From an uncultured Collinsella sp. (lineage in GTDB: Bacteria; Actinomycetota; Coriobacteriia; Coriobacteriales; Coriobacteriaceae), in contig UQHT01000010.1 in the NCBI GenBank assembly GCA_900540875.1, positions 7,800-71,799 on the forward strand: a stretch of 64,000 nucleotides of DNA. Reading direction: 5' to 3'. A model generated the notes under the pieces. That model was not told the origin of the DNA, made no database searches, and saw only the letters and a list, made by a program, of their open reading frames with translations. Below are positions 26,341 through 36,100 of this stretch, in pieces. The stretch's first letter is position 1, and each line of letters starts with the position of its first letter. The position numbers were made by a program, and so were the translations under genes.

Positions 26341-27546
26341 ATGAGCGGACTGATTATCGATAGCGAAGCCTGTATCGGCTGCGGTCGCTGCGTTCGCGCC
26401 TGTGCCTCGGGCGGCATCGTAGTGGAAGGCGAGCGACCCAACCGATGCGCCCACGTAACCGACGGCTGCATCCTATGCGGTGGGTGCGTCGACGCCTGCC
26501 CTGTCAACGCTATCTCGATCGAGCGTGACGAGGCCGCTGGTGCGGTGGACCTTGATGCATATCGAGACATTTGGGTCTTCGTGCAGACTGACGAGCGCGA
26601 CGCCGTGGCTCCCGTGGCCTACGAGCTCATGGGCAAGGGGCGCGAGCTTGCCGATGCTCGCGGCTGCCGTCTGGTGGCACTGGTCGGTATGGGCCCCGAG
26701 GGTTCTCTCGGTGACCTGGAGCATCTGGTTTGCGCGGGCGCCGACGAAGTCCTGGCCTGTCGCGACGAGCGCCTGCGCCAAAACGATGCGGAGGTCTACG
26801 CCCACTTGATCTGCGATTTGGTAGCCGAACGCAAACCCGAGGCCATCCTATACGGTGCGACCGCTTTTGGCCGCGAACTGGCACCCGGCGTTGCCGTGCG
26901 CTTGCAGACGGGCCTTACGGCTGACTGCACCGTACTTTCGATGGATACGGAGACGGGACTGCTGCAACAGACGCGTCCGGCGTTTGGCGGCAACCTGATG
27001 GCCACCATCGTCTGCCCCAATCATCGTCCCCAGATGGCAACGGTTCGTCCCGGCATCTTTAAGGCACCCGACTTTGACTACGGCCGCTCCGGCACGATCA
27101 CCCAGATATCGCTTGCGGATGATGCTAAGGCTCGTGTCGAGATCTCGATTCCCGCCGAGGAGTGGAGGCAGCAGGCCTCGATCGCCGATGCCGAGCGCCT
27201 GGTCGTGGTGGGCCGCGGCATTGGCTCCAAGAAGAATCTGCCCCTGATGCGAAGGCTCGCCGAGGCTCTGGGAGCCGAGCTTGGTTGCACGCGACCTGTC
27301 GTGGAGGCCGGCTGGTTGGAGTATCGCCATCAGATTGGCCAGACCGGCGTATCGGTTTCGCCCAAGCTTCTCGTGAGTATCGGTGTTTCGGGCGCCATCC
27401 AGCATCTTGCCGGCATCGGTGGGGCGGAGTGCATTATCGCCATTAACGAGGACCCGGATGCCCCCATTTTCGGTGCTGCCCAGTACAAGGTTGTTGGGGA
27501 CGCCGTCGAGGTCGTCGAGGAGCTGCTGGCCCAGCTTGAGCGCTAG
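26341..27546 (+). CDS. etfA: electron transfer flavoprotein alpha subunit with ferredoxin domain
   Basis: 401 residues. The N-terminal 60 residues hold two complete four-cysteine motifs: C11, C14, C17, C21 and a second CxxCxxCxxxCP, giving two [4Fe-4S] clusters. The EtfA body follows, ending with the FAD-binding domain: VVGRGIGSKKNL, YRHQIGQTGVSVSPKL, IGVSGAIQHLAG and AIINEDPDAPIF-like AIN-DPDAPIF. EtfA with such a ferredoxin domain is found in LctC/CarE of confurcating dehydrogenase complexes. The stop overlaps the stop of the convergent HD gene by four bases. Confidence 0.92.
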   Translation: MSGLIIDSEACIGCGRCVRACASGGIVVEGERPNRCAHVTDGCILCGGCVDACPVNAISIERDEAAGAVDLDAYRDIWVFVQTDERDAVAPVAYELMGKGRELADARGCRLVALVGMGPEGSLGDLEHLVCAGADEVLACRDERLRQNDAEVYAHLICDLVAERKPEAILYGATAFGRELAPGVAVRLQTGLTADCTVLSMDTETGLLQQTRPAFGGNLMATIVCPNHRPQMATVRPGIFKAPDFDYGRSGTITQISLADDAKARVEISIPAEEWRQQASIADAERLVVVGRGIGSKKNLPLMRRLAEALGAELGCTRPVVEAGWLEYRHQIGQTGVSVSPKLLVSIGVSGAIQHLAGIGGAECIIAINEDPDAPIFGAAQYKVVGDAVEVVEELLAQLER

Positions 27547-28355
27547 GCGCGCGCCAGCCAGTCGCGCATCTCGTCCTTTAGGCGGCTCCAGGCTGCCTGC
27601 GTGGCGGGGTCGGTAAAGGGGCGCGTAATGCCAAAGGGCGCGTCGAGCAGGCGGTAGATATCGCCCTGCTCGCGCGCCAGCGCGCGGCTCGCTGGATAGA
27701 CGAGCTCAAACATAAAGCAGATGAGTCCCACCAGGTAGTCTGCGGGCTCGTTGCGTTCATCGCGTGCGACGCAGCGGTGCTCGTCAAAGGCGGCAAGTGT
27801 CGGCGACGAGAAACGGCTGCCGAGAAACGTCTTCTCGTCCACCTTGAGGATGGTGTCGACGATGCTGTCGGCGATGGTGCGCATAATGTCGATCTTGTCA
27901 CCATCGCGCACGATATCGCAGAAGCTCCGCGTGCGCTCGTCGAGCTGCGCGGGTAGACGGAAATCGCTGTGATAGGCAATGCTCGCTCGGATGAGCTCAT
28001 CTTCTGCCGGGTCATCGATAAAGTCGCGGATGCTCGTTACGGCGGGTGCATCGGCGGGATTCTCGCCAAAGAGGACCTCGATGCCCAGCGCCGCATGGCT
28101 CATGCTCTCGGCGTCCTTAAAGGTGTCCCAGCGTCGCAGCTGCTCAAAGCGGCCCATATCGTGCAGCAGGCCGCAAAGCCATGCTAGGTCAATATCTTCT
28201 GACGACCAGCCCTGCTCGCGCGCTACGGCATCGCATGCCTCGGCCACGTGGTACGTATGCTCGATTTTGAGCGCGATGCGTGGGTTAGTGGCGTCGTAGG
28301 CATCGGTGTAGCTTTTGAAGGCCGCGCGCGCCCGGTCTCGATCGATAGCTGTCAT
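27543..28355 (-). CDS. HD-domain phosphohydrolase
   Basis: 270 residues. The HD signature is present: EHTYHVAEACDAVA (first His), GLLHDMGRFEQ (His-Asp pair), MSHAALGIEVL and ASIAYHSDF (further metal ligands), then DGDKIDIMR. HD proteins hydrolyse phosphate esters such as nucleotides; the substrate here is unknown. The gene is convergent with etfA and shares four bases at the stops. A weak upstream site. No sign of a partner domain such as RelA/SpoT or cyclic dinucleotide synthesis. Confidence 0.82.
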   Translation of the reverse strand: MTAIDRDRARAAFKSYTDAYDATNPRIALKIEHTYHVAEACDAVAREQGWSSEDIDLAWLCGLLHDMGRFEQLRRWDTFKDAESMSHAALGIEVLFGENPADAPAVTSIRDFIDDPAEDELIRASIAYHSDFRLPAQLDERTRSFCDIVRDGDKIDIMRTIADSIVDTILKVDEKTFLGSRFSSPTLAAFDEHRCVARDERNEPADYLVGLICFMFELVYPASRALAREQGDIYRLLDAPFGITRPFTDPATQAAWSRLKDEMRDWLARA

Positions 28356-28481
28356 AATGACTTCCTAAAAAGTTGTGTCTTTCGATCCGGTGGCAATTGT
28401 AGGTGAACTCGGTTGCTGTCGGATGATGATTCTGCCGTGTCGCTACATGCGGCTCGGAGACCTTGTCAGGATGAGAAGCGT

Positions 28482-29174
28482 ATGGTGCTCAAAATCGTTA
28501 GAACCGTCTGGCCAGTGATGCTTACCTATGTTGCAATAGGCGCGCCGTGCGGAATGATCATGGGGCAGACGGGAATGGAACCCTGGATGGTTTTTGCTCT
28601 GAGCAGCACGTTCGTGACGGGCAGCGGGCAGTTTATGATCTGCAATCTGTGGCTGGCAGGTGTGCCTGCGGCGTCGATCGTCGCGAGCGTCGCCGCAATC
28701 TCCTCGCGCTTTGCGCTTTACTCGGCATCGATCGCTCCACATCTGACGGGTGCCTCGAAGCGTCAGACGCTGGCTGTTGCCGCGACACTTACCGAGGAGG
28801 CATATGGCATCTCGCTTGCCAAGTTGGTTGAAGGGGAGGATTGGGGCCCGCGCGAGTCCTTTGTGCTCAACGTGATCCTTATCGCAACATGGGGCGTATC
28901 GTGTACGATGGGCGCCATCGTCGGCGCCGTTGTCGATATTCCCACCGCCATTGCAGCCTTTATCTGCACCTCGCTCTTTATCTTCCTGCTCTTTTCGCAG
29001 CGGCTGTCGCGCGGCAACGTTGTCGCGGCGGTTTCGGGCGCGGTGTCCGTCGCCGTATGCAAGTTCTTGGGCCTCGTGAATATTGCCGTGCCGGCAAGCG
29101 TCGTGGTCGGCATTACCATTGCGCTGGCGTGCGATGCTGTATTTGACGGAAGAGGTGCCCGCGATGCCCGTTAA
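28482..29174 (+). CDS. azlC: AzlC-family branched-chain amino acid exporter subunit
   Basis: 230 residues from the ATG at 28482, with AGGATGAGAAG upstream; a TTG at 28413 has no site. Integral membrane protein with five or six segments. FVTGSGQFMICNLWLAG, SSRFALYSASIAPHL and TEEAYGI are typical of AzlC. With AzlD it forms an exporter for branched-chain amino acids or analogues. The stop overlaps the azlD start by eleven bases. Confidence 0.9.
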   Translation: MVLKIVRTVWPVMLTYVAIGAPCGMIMGQTGMEPWMVFALSSTFVTGSGQFMICNLWLAGVPAASIVASVAAISSRFALYSASIAPHLTGASKRQTLAVAATLTEEAYGISLAKLVEGEDWGPRESFVLNVILIATWGVSCTMGAIVGAVVDIPTAIAAFICTSLFIFLLFSQRLSRGNVVAAVSGAVSVAVCKFLGLVNIAVPASVVVGITIALACDAVFDGRGARDAR

Positions 29175-29487
29175 CGAGTTCTTGGTTCTGTGGCTGTCGT
29201 CGTGGGCTGCTATCGCGTTCTTTCGCATCGCGCCGGCGTTCGCCTTGCGCGGGCGGACCCTGTCGCCCCGCATTACCGAGGCCCTGGGCTATATCCCGCC
29301 CGCCGCCTTTGCCGCGCTGGTCGCCAACGACTTGGTGAGTCCCGGCGCGTTCGACGCGGGGCTCTGGCCTGCCTTGGTTCCCTGGATTGCGGCCGCCGGC
29401 GTCGTGGTCGTGGCGGTCAAGACAAAATCGATGCTGTGGTGCTGCGTCTCGGGCATCGTACTCTATATCGTCTTGAGCCTTATATAG
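29164..29487 (+). CDS. azlD: AzlD-family small membrane protein
   Basis: 107 residues from the ATG at 29164 with GAAGAGGTG upstream. Four hydrophobic segments; the region FFRIAPAFALRGRTLSPRITEALGYIPPAAFAALVANDL fits AzlD. It overlaps azlC by eleven bases, so both are co-translated. AzlD is the small partner in the branched-chain amino acid exporter. Confidence 0.88.
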   Translation: MPVNEFLVLWLSSWAAIAFFRIAPAFALRGRTLSPRITEALGYIPPAAFAALVANDLVSPGAFDAGLWPALVPWIAAAGVVVVAVKTKSMLWCCVSGIVLYIVLSLI

Positions 29488-29637
29488 GGGTGGCGTCGCG
29501 GGCGCCGAATCTCGTTCCATCCCAACTTGTCGAATTTTTCACCGAGCTGGTCTATTTCTTCTGGTACCATGGTCAAACTTTACTGTAGCAAAGCGTGACG
29601 TGGGCTTTTGTACCCCGTCAGCGGAAATGGGGGTTTC

Positions 29638-30660
29638 ATGGCACAGGAAGCGAACGCCAACGAGCAAAAGAAATTCAAGGTCCCGCGCATCCCGGGCGAC
29701 ATCATGATCTATCCGATGATCGTCGGTCTTTTGCTCAACACCTTCTGCCCGCAGGTTTTTGAGATCGGTGGCTTCTTTACGGCTGCCTGCCGCGGTGGCT
29801 CCAATACCATCGTCGCTGCGATCCTACTCTTCGTGGGTGCCGGCATCAGCTTTAAGTCCACACCGGGTGCCATCAAGACCGGTATCGTCGTGCTGATCCC
29901 CAAGCTGGTCGTCGCAGCGGCTCTCGGCCTGGGCGTGGCATATTTCTTTAACGACAACTTCCTGGGTCTGAGCTCCGTGTCTATCATCGGCGGCATCACG
30001 TTTTGCAACATGGCGCTCTATACGGGCATCATGGGCGAGTTCGGCGATGAGTCCGAGCAGGGCGCCGTCGGTATCCTGTTCTTTACGGCTGGCCCCGCCG
30101 TCACGATGATCATCCTCGGTGTTTCCGGTCTCGCCAACATTCCCATTGGCACCATTATCGGCTCCATCTTGCCACTCGTTATTGGCATGGTTCTGGGCAA
30201 CCTGTTCCCGTTTATCAAGAACCTGCTGGTTCCCGGTGCCAATCCCGCGATTGCCGTCATCGGATTTCAGCTCGGTGCGTCCATGAGCCTGTCGAGCTTT
30301 ATCACCGGCGGTATTTCCGGCATCTTGCTGGGCCTTGTCACGCTGTTTGTCGTCGGTCCCATCACCTTTGCGTTCGAGCGTCTGTGCGGCGGCAATGGCA
30401 AGGCCGCTGTGGCTTGCTCCACCATTGCCGGCACGGCTATGACCACACCGGTTGCCCTCGCCGAGGTCGCACCGCGTTACGCCGAGCTTGCGCCCACCGC
30501 GTACGCTCAGATCGCCACCGCCGTTATCATCACGGCGATCATGGCTCCGATTCTGACTGGCTGGGTCGACAAGAAGTTCTGCCAAGGCAAGGAGGATCTG
30601 TCGCCTGTCGGTGTCGAGGCCATCGAGGAGGCCGTCGCGACTGACATCGATGGCGAGTAG
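29638..30660 (+). CDS. kdgT: 2-keto-3-deoxygluconate permease (KdgT family)
   Basis: 340 residues from the ATG at 29638, four bases after GGGGG. About ten membrane segments. PRIPGDIMIYPMIVGLLLNTFCPQ, NTIVAAILLFVGAGISFK, ITFCNMALYTGIMGEFGDESEQGAVG and CSTIAGTAMTTPVALAEV are KdgT signatures. KdgT imports 2-keto-3-deoxygluconate by proton symport for pectin-derived uronate catabolism. No kdgK/kdgA/uronate genes are nearby. Two hairpins follow. Confidence 0.93.
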   Translation: MAQEANANEQKKFKVPRIPGDIMIYPMIVGLLLNTFCPQVFEIGGFFTAACRGGSNTIVAAILLFVGAGISFKSTPGAIKTGIVVLIPKLVVAAALGLGVAYFFNDNFLGLSSVSIIGGITFCNMALYTGIMGEFGDESEQGAVGILFFTAGPAVTMIILGVSGLANIPIGTIIGSILPLVIGMVLGNLFPFIKNLLVPGANPAIAVIGFQLGASMSLSSFITGGISGILLGLVTLFVVGPITFAFERLCGGNGKAAVACSTIAGTAMTTPVALAEVAPRYAELAPTAYAQIATAVIITAIMAPILTGWVDKKFCQGKEDLSPVGVEAIEEAVATDIDGE

Positions 30661-30708
30661 CAATCGATACCCATCAATGATGCCGGCGTGTGCAATTCGC
30701 GCCGTATG

Positions 30709-30751
30709 GGCGCCCGAACAGAAACTGTTTTGCAGTGATGTTCGGGCGCTC
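30709..30751 (+). terminator. hairpin after the permease gene
   Basis: CGCCCGAACA (about 30711-30720) pairs with TGTTCGGGCG (about 30740-30749) around a loop of about 20 bases that itself can pair in part (CTG/CAG). No good T run follows. With the next hairpin it probably ends the kdgT transcript. Confidence 0.6.
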
Positions 30752-30760
30752 TGCTATTAT

Positions 30761-30798
30761 CCCCTTTACCCCTGCGGAGTAAAGGGGTGTTTATTGCC
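30761..30798 (+). terminator. intrinsic terminator before the GGDEF gene
   Basis: CCCCTTTAC (30761-30769) pairs with GTAAAGGGG (30779-30787), loop CCCTGCGGA, then TGTTTATT. It sits shortly before the GGDEF gene, so a small conditional leader is also possible. Confidence 0.65.
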
Positions 30799-30841
30799 CT
30801 GATTCGAATTGGGCGATTCTGACCACTTGGGTATTGAAGGG

Positions 30842-31993
30842 ATGGCGCTAGTGGTTAAGGCACTCAAGATTGAGATATTCGTGCTATGCATGATTGTTCT
30901 TATCGGGCTTGCCGTGCGAAGTCGTCGCTCCTTGTTCTCGAGCACCCAGCAGCTATTGTTTAGCATGCTTGGCTACACCTCTGCCGCGTACATATTATTC
31001 GATATGATCTGGACGCTTTCGGACGGTGTGGACGGCACGTTGGGCATTGCTGCCAACTGGATTTCCAACGCGGTTTCGTTTTCGCTCTTTGCTATCGCGT
31101 GTCTCATTTGGTTTATCTATTCCGAGACGGTGCAGGGTTCTCGTCTTTTGACCTCGCGCTATAGGGCGGTGCTTGTAGCGTTGCCTACGGCTCTGGTGGT
31201 CGTGCTGGCGTTTACCAGTTACTGGACGCACGCCCTGTTCTATATCGATTCGCAGGGCGTGTATCGTCGCGGCTTTGCCTATATGATCCAGCCCATCGTC
31301 AGCTACTGTTACGTTATACATACGTCCCTGCATGCGTTTGTGCAATCTCGCAGGGTCGAGAGCCTGCAGACGAAGGCCATCTATCGAACCTTGGCATTTT
31401 TCGCCATTCCGGCCCTGGTGGGCGGTACCTTTCAGGTCGTATACTCGGTGCCCGGCCTTTGTGTCGGCATAATGATTAGCATGTTGCTGCTTTACATCAT
31501 CTACCAGGAGCAGCTCATCTCGACCGACCCGTTGACTGGACTTAACAATCGCAACCGTTTTGAGACCTATATGCTGTCGCTCTTCTCAAATGTGGATCAG
31601 GCCGAAGATGTATATCTGCTTATGATGGACGCCGACGGCTTTAAGCAGATTAACGATCGCTATGGGCATGTGGAGGGCGACCACGCTCTTCAGGTCATAT
31701 CCGCTGCGCTCAAAGAAGTCTGCTCGGCGTCTGGCGGCTTTATCGCACGTTATGGCGGCGATGAGTTCGTGGTGCTCCAAAAGGCGACGGCGGAGCAGGA
31801 CATCATAAGCCTGTGTGCGGCAATCAACGATGAGCTCGCACGTGCCGACGTGCCGTATCTGTTGCGGATGTCCATCGGCTACGCACGGGTCGGTGACGGT
31901 GTCGATACCTGGCAAGACTTGCTTCGCGCTGCCGATGCGGAGCTCTACCGCGTCAAGGCCGAGAAAAAGAAAGCCGGCGTCCAGATACGCTAG
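30842..31993 (+). CDS. GGDEF-domain diguanylate cyclase with membrane sensor
   Basis: 383 residues from the ATG at 30842; a GTG at 30851 is better placed relative to GAAGGG. About seven membrane segments in residues 5-235 form a sensor of the 7TM type. The C-terminal GGDEF domain shows DPLTGLNNRNRFETYM, MMDADGFKQINDRYGHVEGD and the intact RYGGDEFVVL, with no obvious RxxD inhibitory site nearby. Expected product is cyclic di-GMP from two GTP. No EAL or PilZ gene is in the window. Input signal unknown. Monocistronic; next gene is convergent. Confidence 0.9.
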   Translation: MALVVKALKIEIFVLCMIVLIGLAVRSRRSLFSSTQQLLFSMLGYTSAAYILFDMIWTLSDGVDGTLGIAANWISNAVSFSLFAIACLIWFIYSETVQGSRLLTSRYRAVLVALPTALVVVLAFTSYWTHALFYIDSQGVYRRGFAYMIQPIVSYCYVIHTSLHAFVQSRRVESLQTKAIYRTLAFFAIPALVGGTFQVVYSVPGLCVGIMISMLLLYIIYQEQLISTDPLTGLNNRNRFETYMLSLFSNVDQAEDVYLLMMDADGFKQINDRYGHVEGDHALQVISAALKEVCSASGGFIARYGGDEFVVLQKATAEQDIISLCAAINDELARADVPYLLRMSIGYARVGDGVDTWQDLLRAADAELYRVKAEKKKAGVQIR

Positions 31994-32093
31994 AAAAAGG
32001 GGCGCACGCTTGCGTGCGTGGTGGCCTTCAGCTCACCGATGTACTCCATTAAACTAAAGTATGTGAATCTCTCTGCTAAATAAGGGCAGTTCG

Positions 32094-33029
32094 CTAGGCT
32101 TTTTTGGGTTTGTTGACGATGATGATGCCGCTGCAGACCAAGAGCAGGGCAACGATGACGGTAACGGGGCTCGTGCCGGCGCCCTCGCCAAGCAGCAGTG
32201 CGCTCAGCAGTACGCCAAAGACCGGGTTCATAAACCCAAAGACCGAGACGCGGCTGACGGGGTTGACGGCAAGCAGGCGCGACCACAGCGAGTAGGCGAC
32301 CGCGGAGATAAGCGCCATGTAGATGATGAGCACGATGGCGGGGACAATCGCCGTGGGGGAGAGCGCGCCACCCATCAAAAAGCCGATGGCGGTGAGGACC
32401 AGGCCGCCGACCAAGAACTGCCACCCGGCAAGCAAGACGCCGTCGTGCTTGCGCGAGAAGATGCCGATCAGGCAGGTCGAAAGAGCACCCGCGACAGTGG
32501 AGGCTAGGATAAAGCCCTCGCCATCGAGCCTGAAGCCAAAGGTGCCATCTGCGCCCGAGAGGTTGACGAGCGCGACGCCGGCAAAGCCCAGCGCACAGCC
32601 AAGCACCTTGGCCGTATTGAGCTTCTCGGTGTGAAATGCCAGGGCGGCAAAGAGGATTGCGAGGAAGTTGGCGCTGGCCTCGATGATGGAGCTCGACATG
32701 GCGCTGGCGCGCGAGAGGCCCAGATAGAAAAAGAAGTACTGCCCGATAGTCTGGAAGAGCGACAAGACAAAGATGGGCTTGATGTCGCGAGCCTGCGGAA
32801 TGAGGGGGCGGCGTTGGGCCGCACTCATCCCAACGATAACCAGGGCGCCGGCAAGCGTGAAGCGCAAGCCCGCAAAGAGCAGCTGCGAGGCGCTATCGTG
32901 CGCCGGGATACCAAAGAGTGCGTAGCCGATCTTGATGCAGGGAAAGGCCGATCCCCAGAGTGCACAGCAAACAAGACAGCCCAGGATGAGTCCGGGCAGG
33001 GTGGCGAGATACGGCTTGCGGCTTTCCAT
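32094..33029 (-). CDS. EamA/DMT-superfamily transporter
   Basis: 311 residues from the ATG at 33029, with GGAAGGA upstream. Ten membrane helices in two EamA repeats. N-terminal repeat has WGSAFPCIKIGYAL and ends with ALVNLSGADG; the second repeat has SRLLAVNPVSRVSVFGFMNPVFGVLLSALLLGE, the standard EamA signature. Substrate (metabolite export, possibly amino acids) cannot be assigned. It lies downstream of purL on the same strand but behind a terminator. Confidence 0.9.
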   Translation of the reverse strand: MESRKPYLATLPGLILGCLVCCALWGSAFPCIKIGYALFGIPAHDSASQLLFAGLRFTLAGALVIVGMSAAQRRPLIPQARDIKPIFVLSLFQTIGQYFFFYLGLSRASAMSSSIIEASANFLAILFAALAFHTEKLNTAKVLGCALGFAGVALVNLSGADGTFGFRLDGEGFILASTVAGALSTCLIGIFSRKHDGVLLAGWQFLVGGLVLTAIGFLMGGALSPTAIVPAIVLIIYMALISAVAYSLWSRLLAVNPVSRVSVFGFMNPVFGVLLSALLLGEGAGTSPVTVIVALLLVCSGIIIVNKPKKA

Positions 33030-33054
33030 GATGTCCTTCCTACATGCGCGAAGC

Positions 33055-33090
33055 AAAAAAGAACCCGCCACCGGATGTGTCGGTGGCGGG
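33055..33090 (-). terminator. terminator of purL
   Basis: On the minus strand CCCGCCACCG pairs with CGGTGGCGGG around a short loop (33064-33090), followed by TTCTTTTTT (33063-33055). It ends the purL transcript just ahead of the transporter gene. Confidence 0.88.
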
Positions 33091-33128
33091 TGTTGTTACC
33101 CGAGGGGATTGTACCCGATGGGAAAGCT

Positions 33129-36100
33129 TTAAGCGAAGTAGGCTACGCCGCTCTCAAAGATCGGCATGAACTTATCGCCGGGGACATGCTCGGGCACGTT
33201 GCGGTACAGGTTGTCGCCGCGGCGCTCGGCATGGCCCATCTTGCCCAGGACGCGGCCGTCGGGGCTCGTGATGCCCTCGATGGCGAGTGCGGAGCCGTTG
33301 GGGTTGACGGAAAGATCCATGCTGGGCTTGCCGTCCTCGCCCACGTACTGCGTGGCGACCTGGCCGTTGGCGATCAGCTGGGCGAGCACTTCGTCATTGG
33401 CGACAAAGCGGCCCTCGCCGTGGCTGATGGCGACGGTGTAGGGGTCGTCGAGGCTGCACTGCGACAGCCACGGGGACAGGTTGGACGAGATGCGGGTGCG
33501 CACCAGACGGCTCTGGTGGCGACCGATGGTGTTGAACGTCAGCGTGGGCGCGTCGGACGTGGCGTCGACGATATCGCCGTAAGGCACCAGGCCGAGCTTG
33601 ATCAGGGCCTGGAAGCCGTTGCAGATGCCCAGCATCAGGCCATCGCGGGCCTTGAGCAGGTCGCGGACTGCCTCGGTGACCTCGGGAGCGCGGAAGAACG
33701 CCGTGATGAACTTGGCGGAGCCGTCGGGCTCGTCGCCGCCCGAGAAGCCGCCGGGGATCATGACGATCTGGCTTGCACGGATGCGGCGGGCAAGCTCGTG
33801 GGTGCTCTCGGCGACGGCCTCGGGCGTGAGGTTGTTGATCACGAAGGTGTCGGCCTCGGCACCGGCGGCACGGAAGGCGCGGGCGCTGTCGTACTCGCAG
33901 TTGTTGCCGGGGAACACGGGGATGATCACGCGCGGGCGGGCGATCTTGGCGCCGCCGTACACGTGGATATCCTTGGCGCGGAAGTCGATGGTCTCGACCT
34001 CGGGGGTCTCGCCGGCGCTGCGGTAGGTGAAGACGCCCTCGATGCCGCTCTCCCAGGCCTCCTGGAGCTCGGAGAGCTCGATGACTTCGGAACCGGTGTC
34101 GATGACATAGCCCTCGACGGTGGTGCCCAGGGGCTCGACGACAACGCCGTCGGCGACCTCGGGCAGCTCGGCATCCTCGGCGAGCTCGACAATAAAGCTG
34201 CCGTAGAGCGGGGTGAAGAGGCTCTCCACGTCTACATCCTCGGCAAGCTCGATACCGATCTGGTTACCGACGCACATCTTAAAGAGGCTCTCGGCGCCGC
34301 AGCCGTAGCCGGGCGTGGAGATGGCCAGGGCGTTGCCGGTAGCAGTGAGCGCCTCGACGGCGTCAAACGCGGCGAGCAGCTGCTGAGCATCGGGGCGGTA
34401 GTCCTCGCCATAGGTGGCGGGGGCGATGCGGACGACGCGGTGCGTGAGGCCCTTGAACTCGGGCGAGACGGCGCGGGCGGCCTTGCCCACGGCGACGGCG
34501 AAGCTGATCAGGGTCGGCGGAACGTTGAGCTCGCCGGCCTCGTCCTCAAACGAACCGCTCATGGAGTCCTTGCCGCCGATGGCGCCGGCACCCAGGTCGA
34601 CCTGGGCCATAAGGGCACCCAGGACGGCAGCCATGGGCTTGCCCCAGCGCTCGGCCTCGGTGCGCAGGCGCTCGAAGTACTCCTGGAAGGAGAGGTAGGT
34701 GCGCTTGTGCTCAAAGCCGGCGGCAACGAGCTTGGCGATGGACTCGACCACGGACAGGTAGGCGCCCGCAAACTGGTCGGCCTCCATCAGATAGGGGTTG
34801 AAGCCCCATGCCATGGCGCTCGCCGTGGTGGTCTCGCCGTCCACGGGGAACTTGGCGACCATGGCCGAGCTTGGGGTGAGCTGCGTCTTGCCGCCAAAGG
34901 GCATGAGCACGGTCGCGGCGCCGATGGTGGAGTCGAAGCGCTCGGAAAGGCCCTTGTTGGAAGCGACGTTGAGGTCGGTGACGAGCGAGGTCATGCGCTC
35001 GGCGAGCGTGGTACCGGCCCAGCTGGGCTGCCACACACTGCGGGCGCAGACGTGGACGACCTGGTGCTTGGGCGCACCGTTGGAGTTGAGGAACTCGCGG
35101 GACAGATCGACGATGGCGACGCCGTTCCAGGCCATGCGCATGCGCGGCTCGGCGGTAACCTCGGCGATAACGGTCGCCTCCAGGTTCTCCTCGGCGGCGT
35201 AGCCCATGAACTCCTCGACGTCACCGTCGGCGACGGCGCAGGCCATGCGCTCCTGGGATTCAGAGATGGCGAGCTCGGTGCCGTCAAGACCGTCGTACTT
35301 TTTGGTCACGGTATCAAGGTCGACATACAGGCCGTCGGCAAGCTCGCCTACGGCGACCGAGACACCGCCGGCGCCAAAGTCGTTGCAGCGCTTGATCAGA
35401 CGGCAGGCATCGCCGCGGCGGAACAGGCGCTGCAGCTTGCGCTCGACCGGGGCGTTGCCCTTCTGGACCTCGGCGCCCGATGTCTCGATGGACTCGGTGT
35501 TCTGGGTCTTGGAGGAGCCGGTGGCACCGCCGATGCCGTCACGGCCGGTGCGGCCGCCCAACAGGATGATCTTGTCGGTGGGGGCGGGGCACTCGCGACG
35601 CACGTGGTTTGCCGGGGTAGCGCCCACGACGGCGCCGACCTCCATGCGCTTGGCGACGTAGCCGGGGTGATAGAGTTCGTTGACCTGACCGGTGGCAAGG
35701 CCGATCTGGTTGCCGTAGCTGGAGTAGCCGGCGGCAGCAGTGGTCACGAGCTTACGCTGCGGCAGCTTGCCCTCGAGCGTCTCGGACACGGGGACGGTGG
35801 GGTCGCCGGCGCCGGTGACACGCATGGCCTGGTACACGTAGCTGCGGCCCGACAGCGGGTCGCGGATGGCACCGCCCACGCAGGTGGCGGCACCGCCGAA
35901 GGGCTCGATCTCGGTCGGGTGGTTGTGGGTCTCGTTCTTAAAGAGGAACAGCCAGTCCTGGTCCTCGCCGTCGACATCGACCTTCACCTTGACGGTGCAG
36001 GCGTTGATCTCCTCGGACTCGTCGACATCGGTCATGACGCCGGTCTTCTTGAGGTACTTGGCGCCGATGGTGCCCATGTCCATGAGGCAGACGGGCTTGG

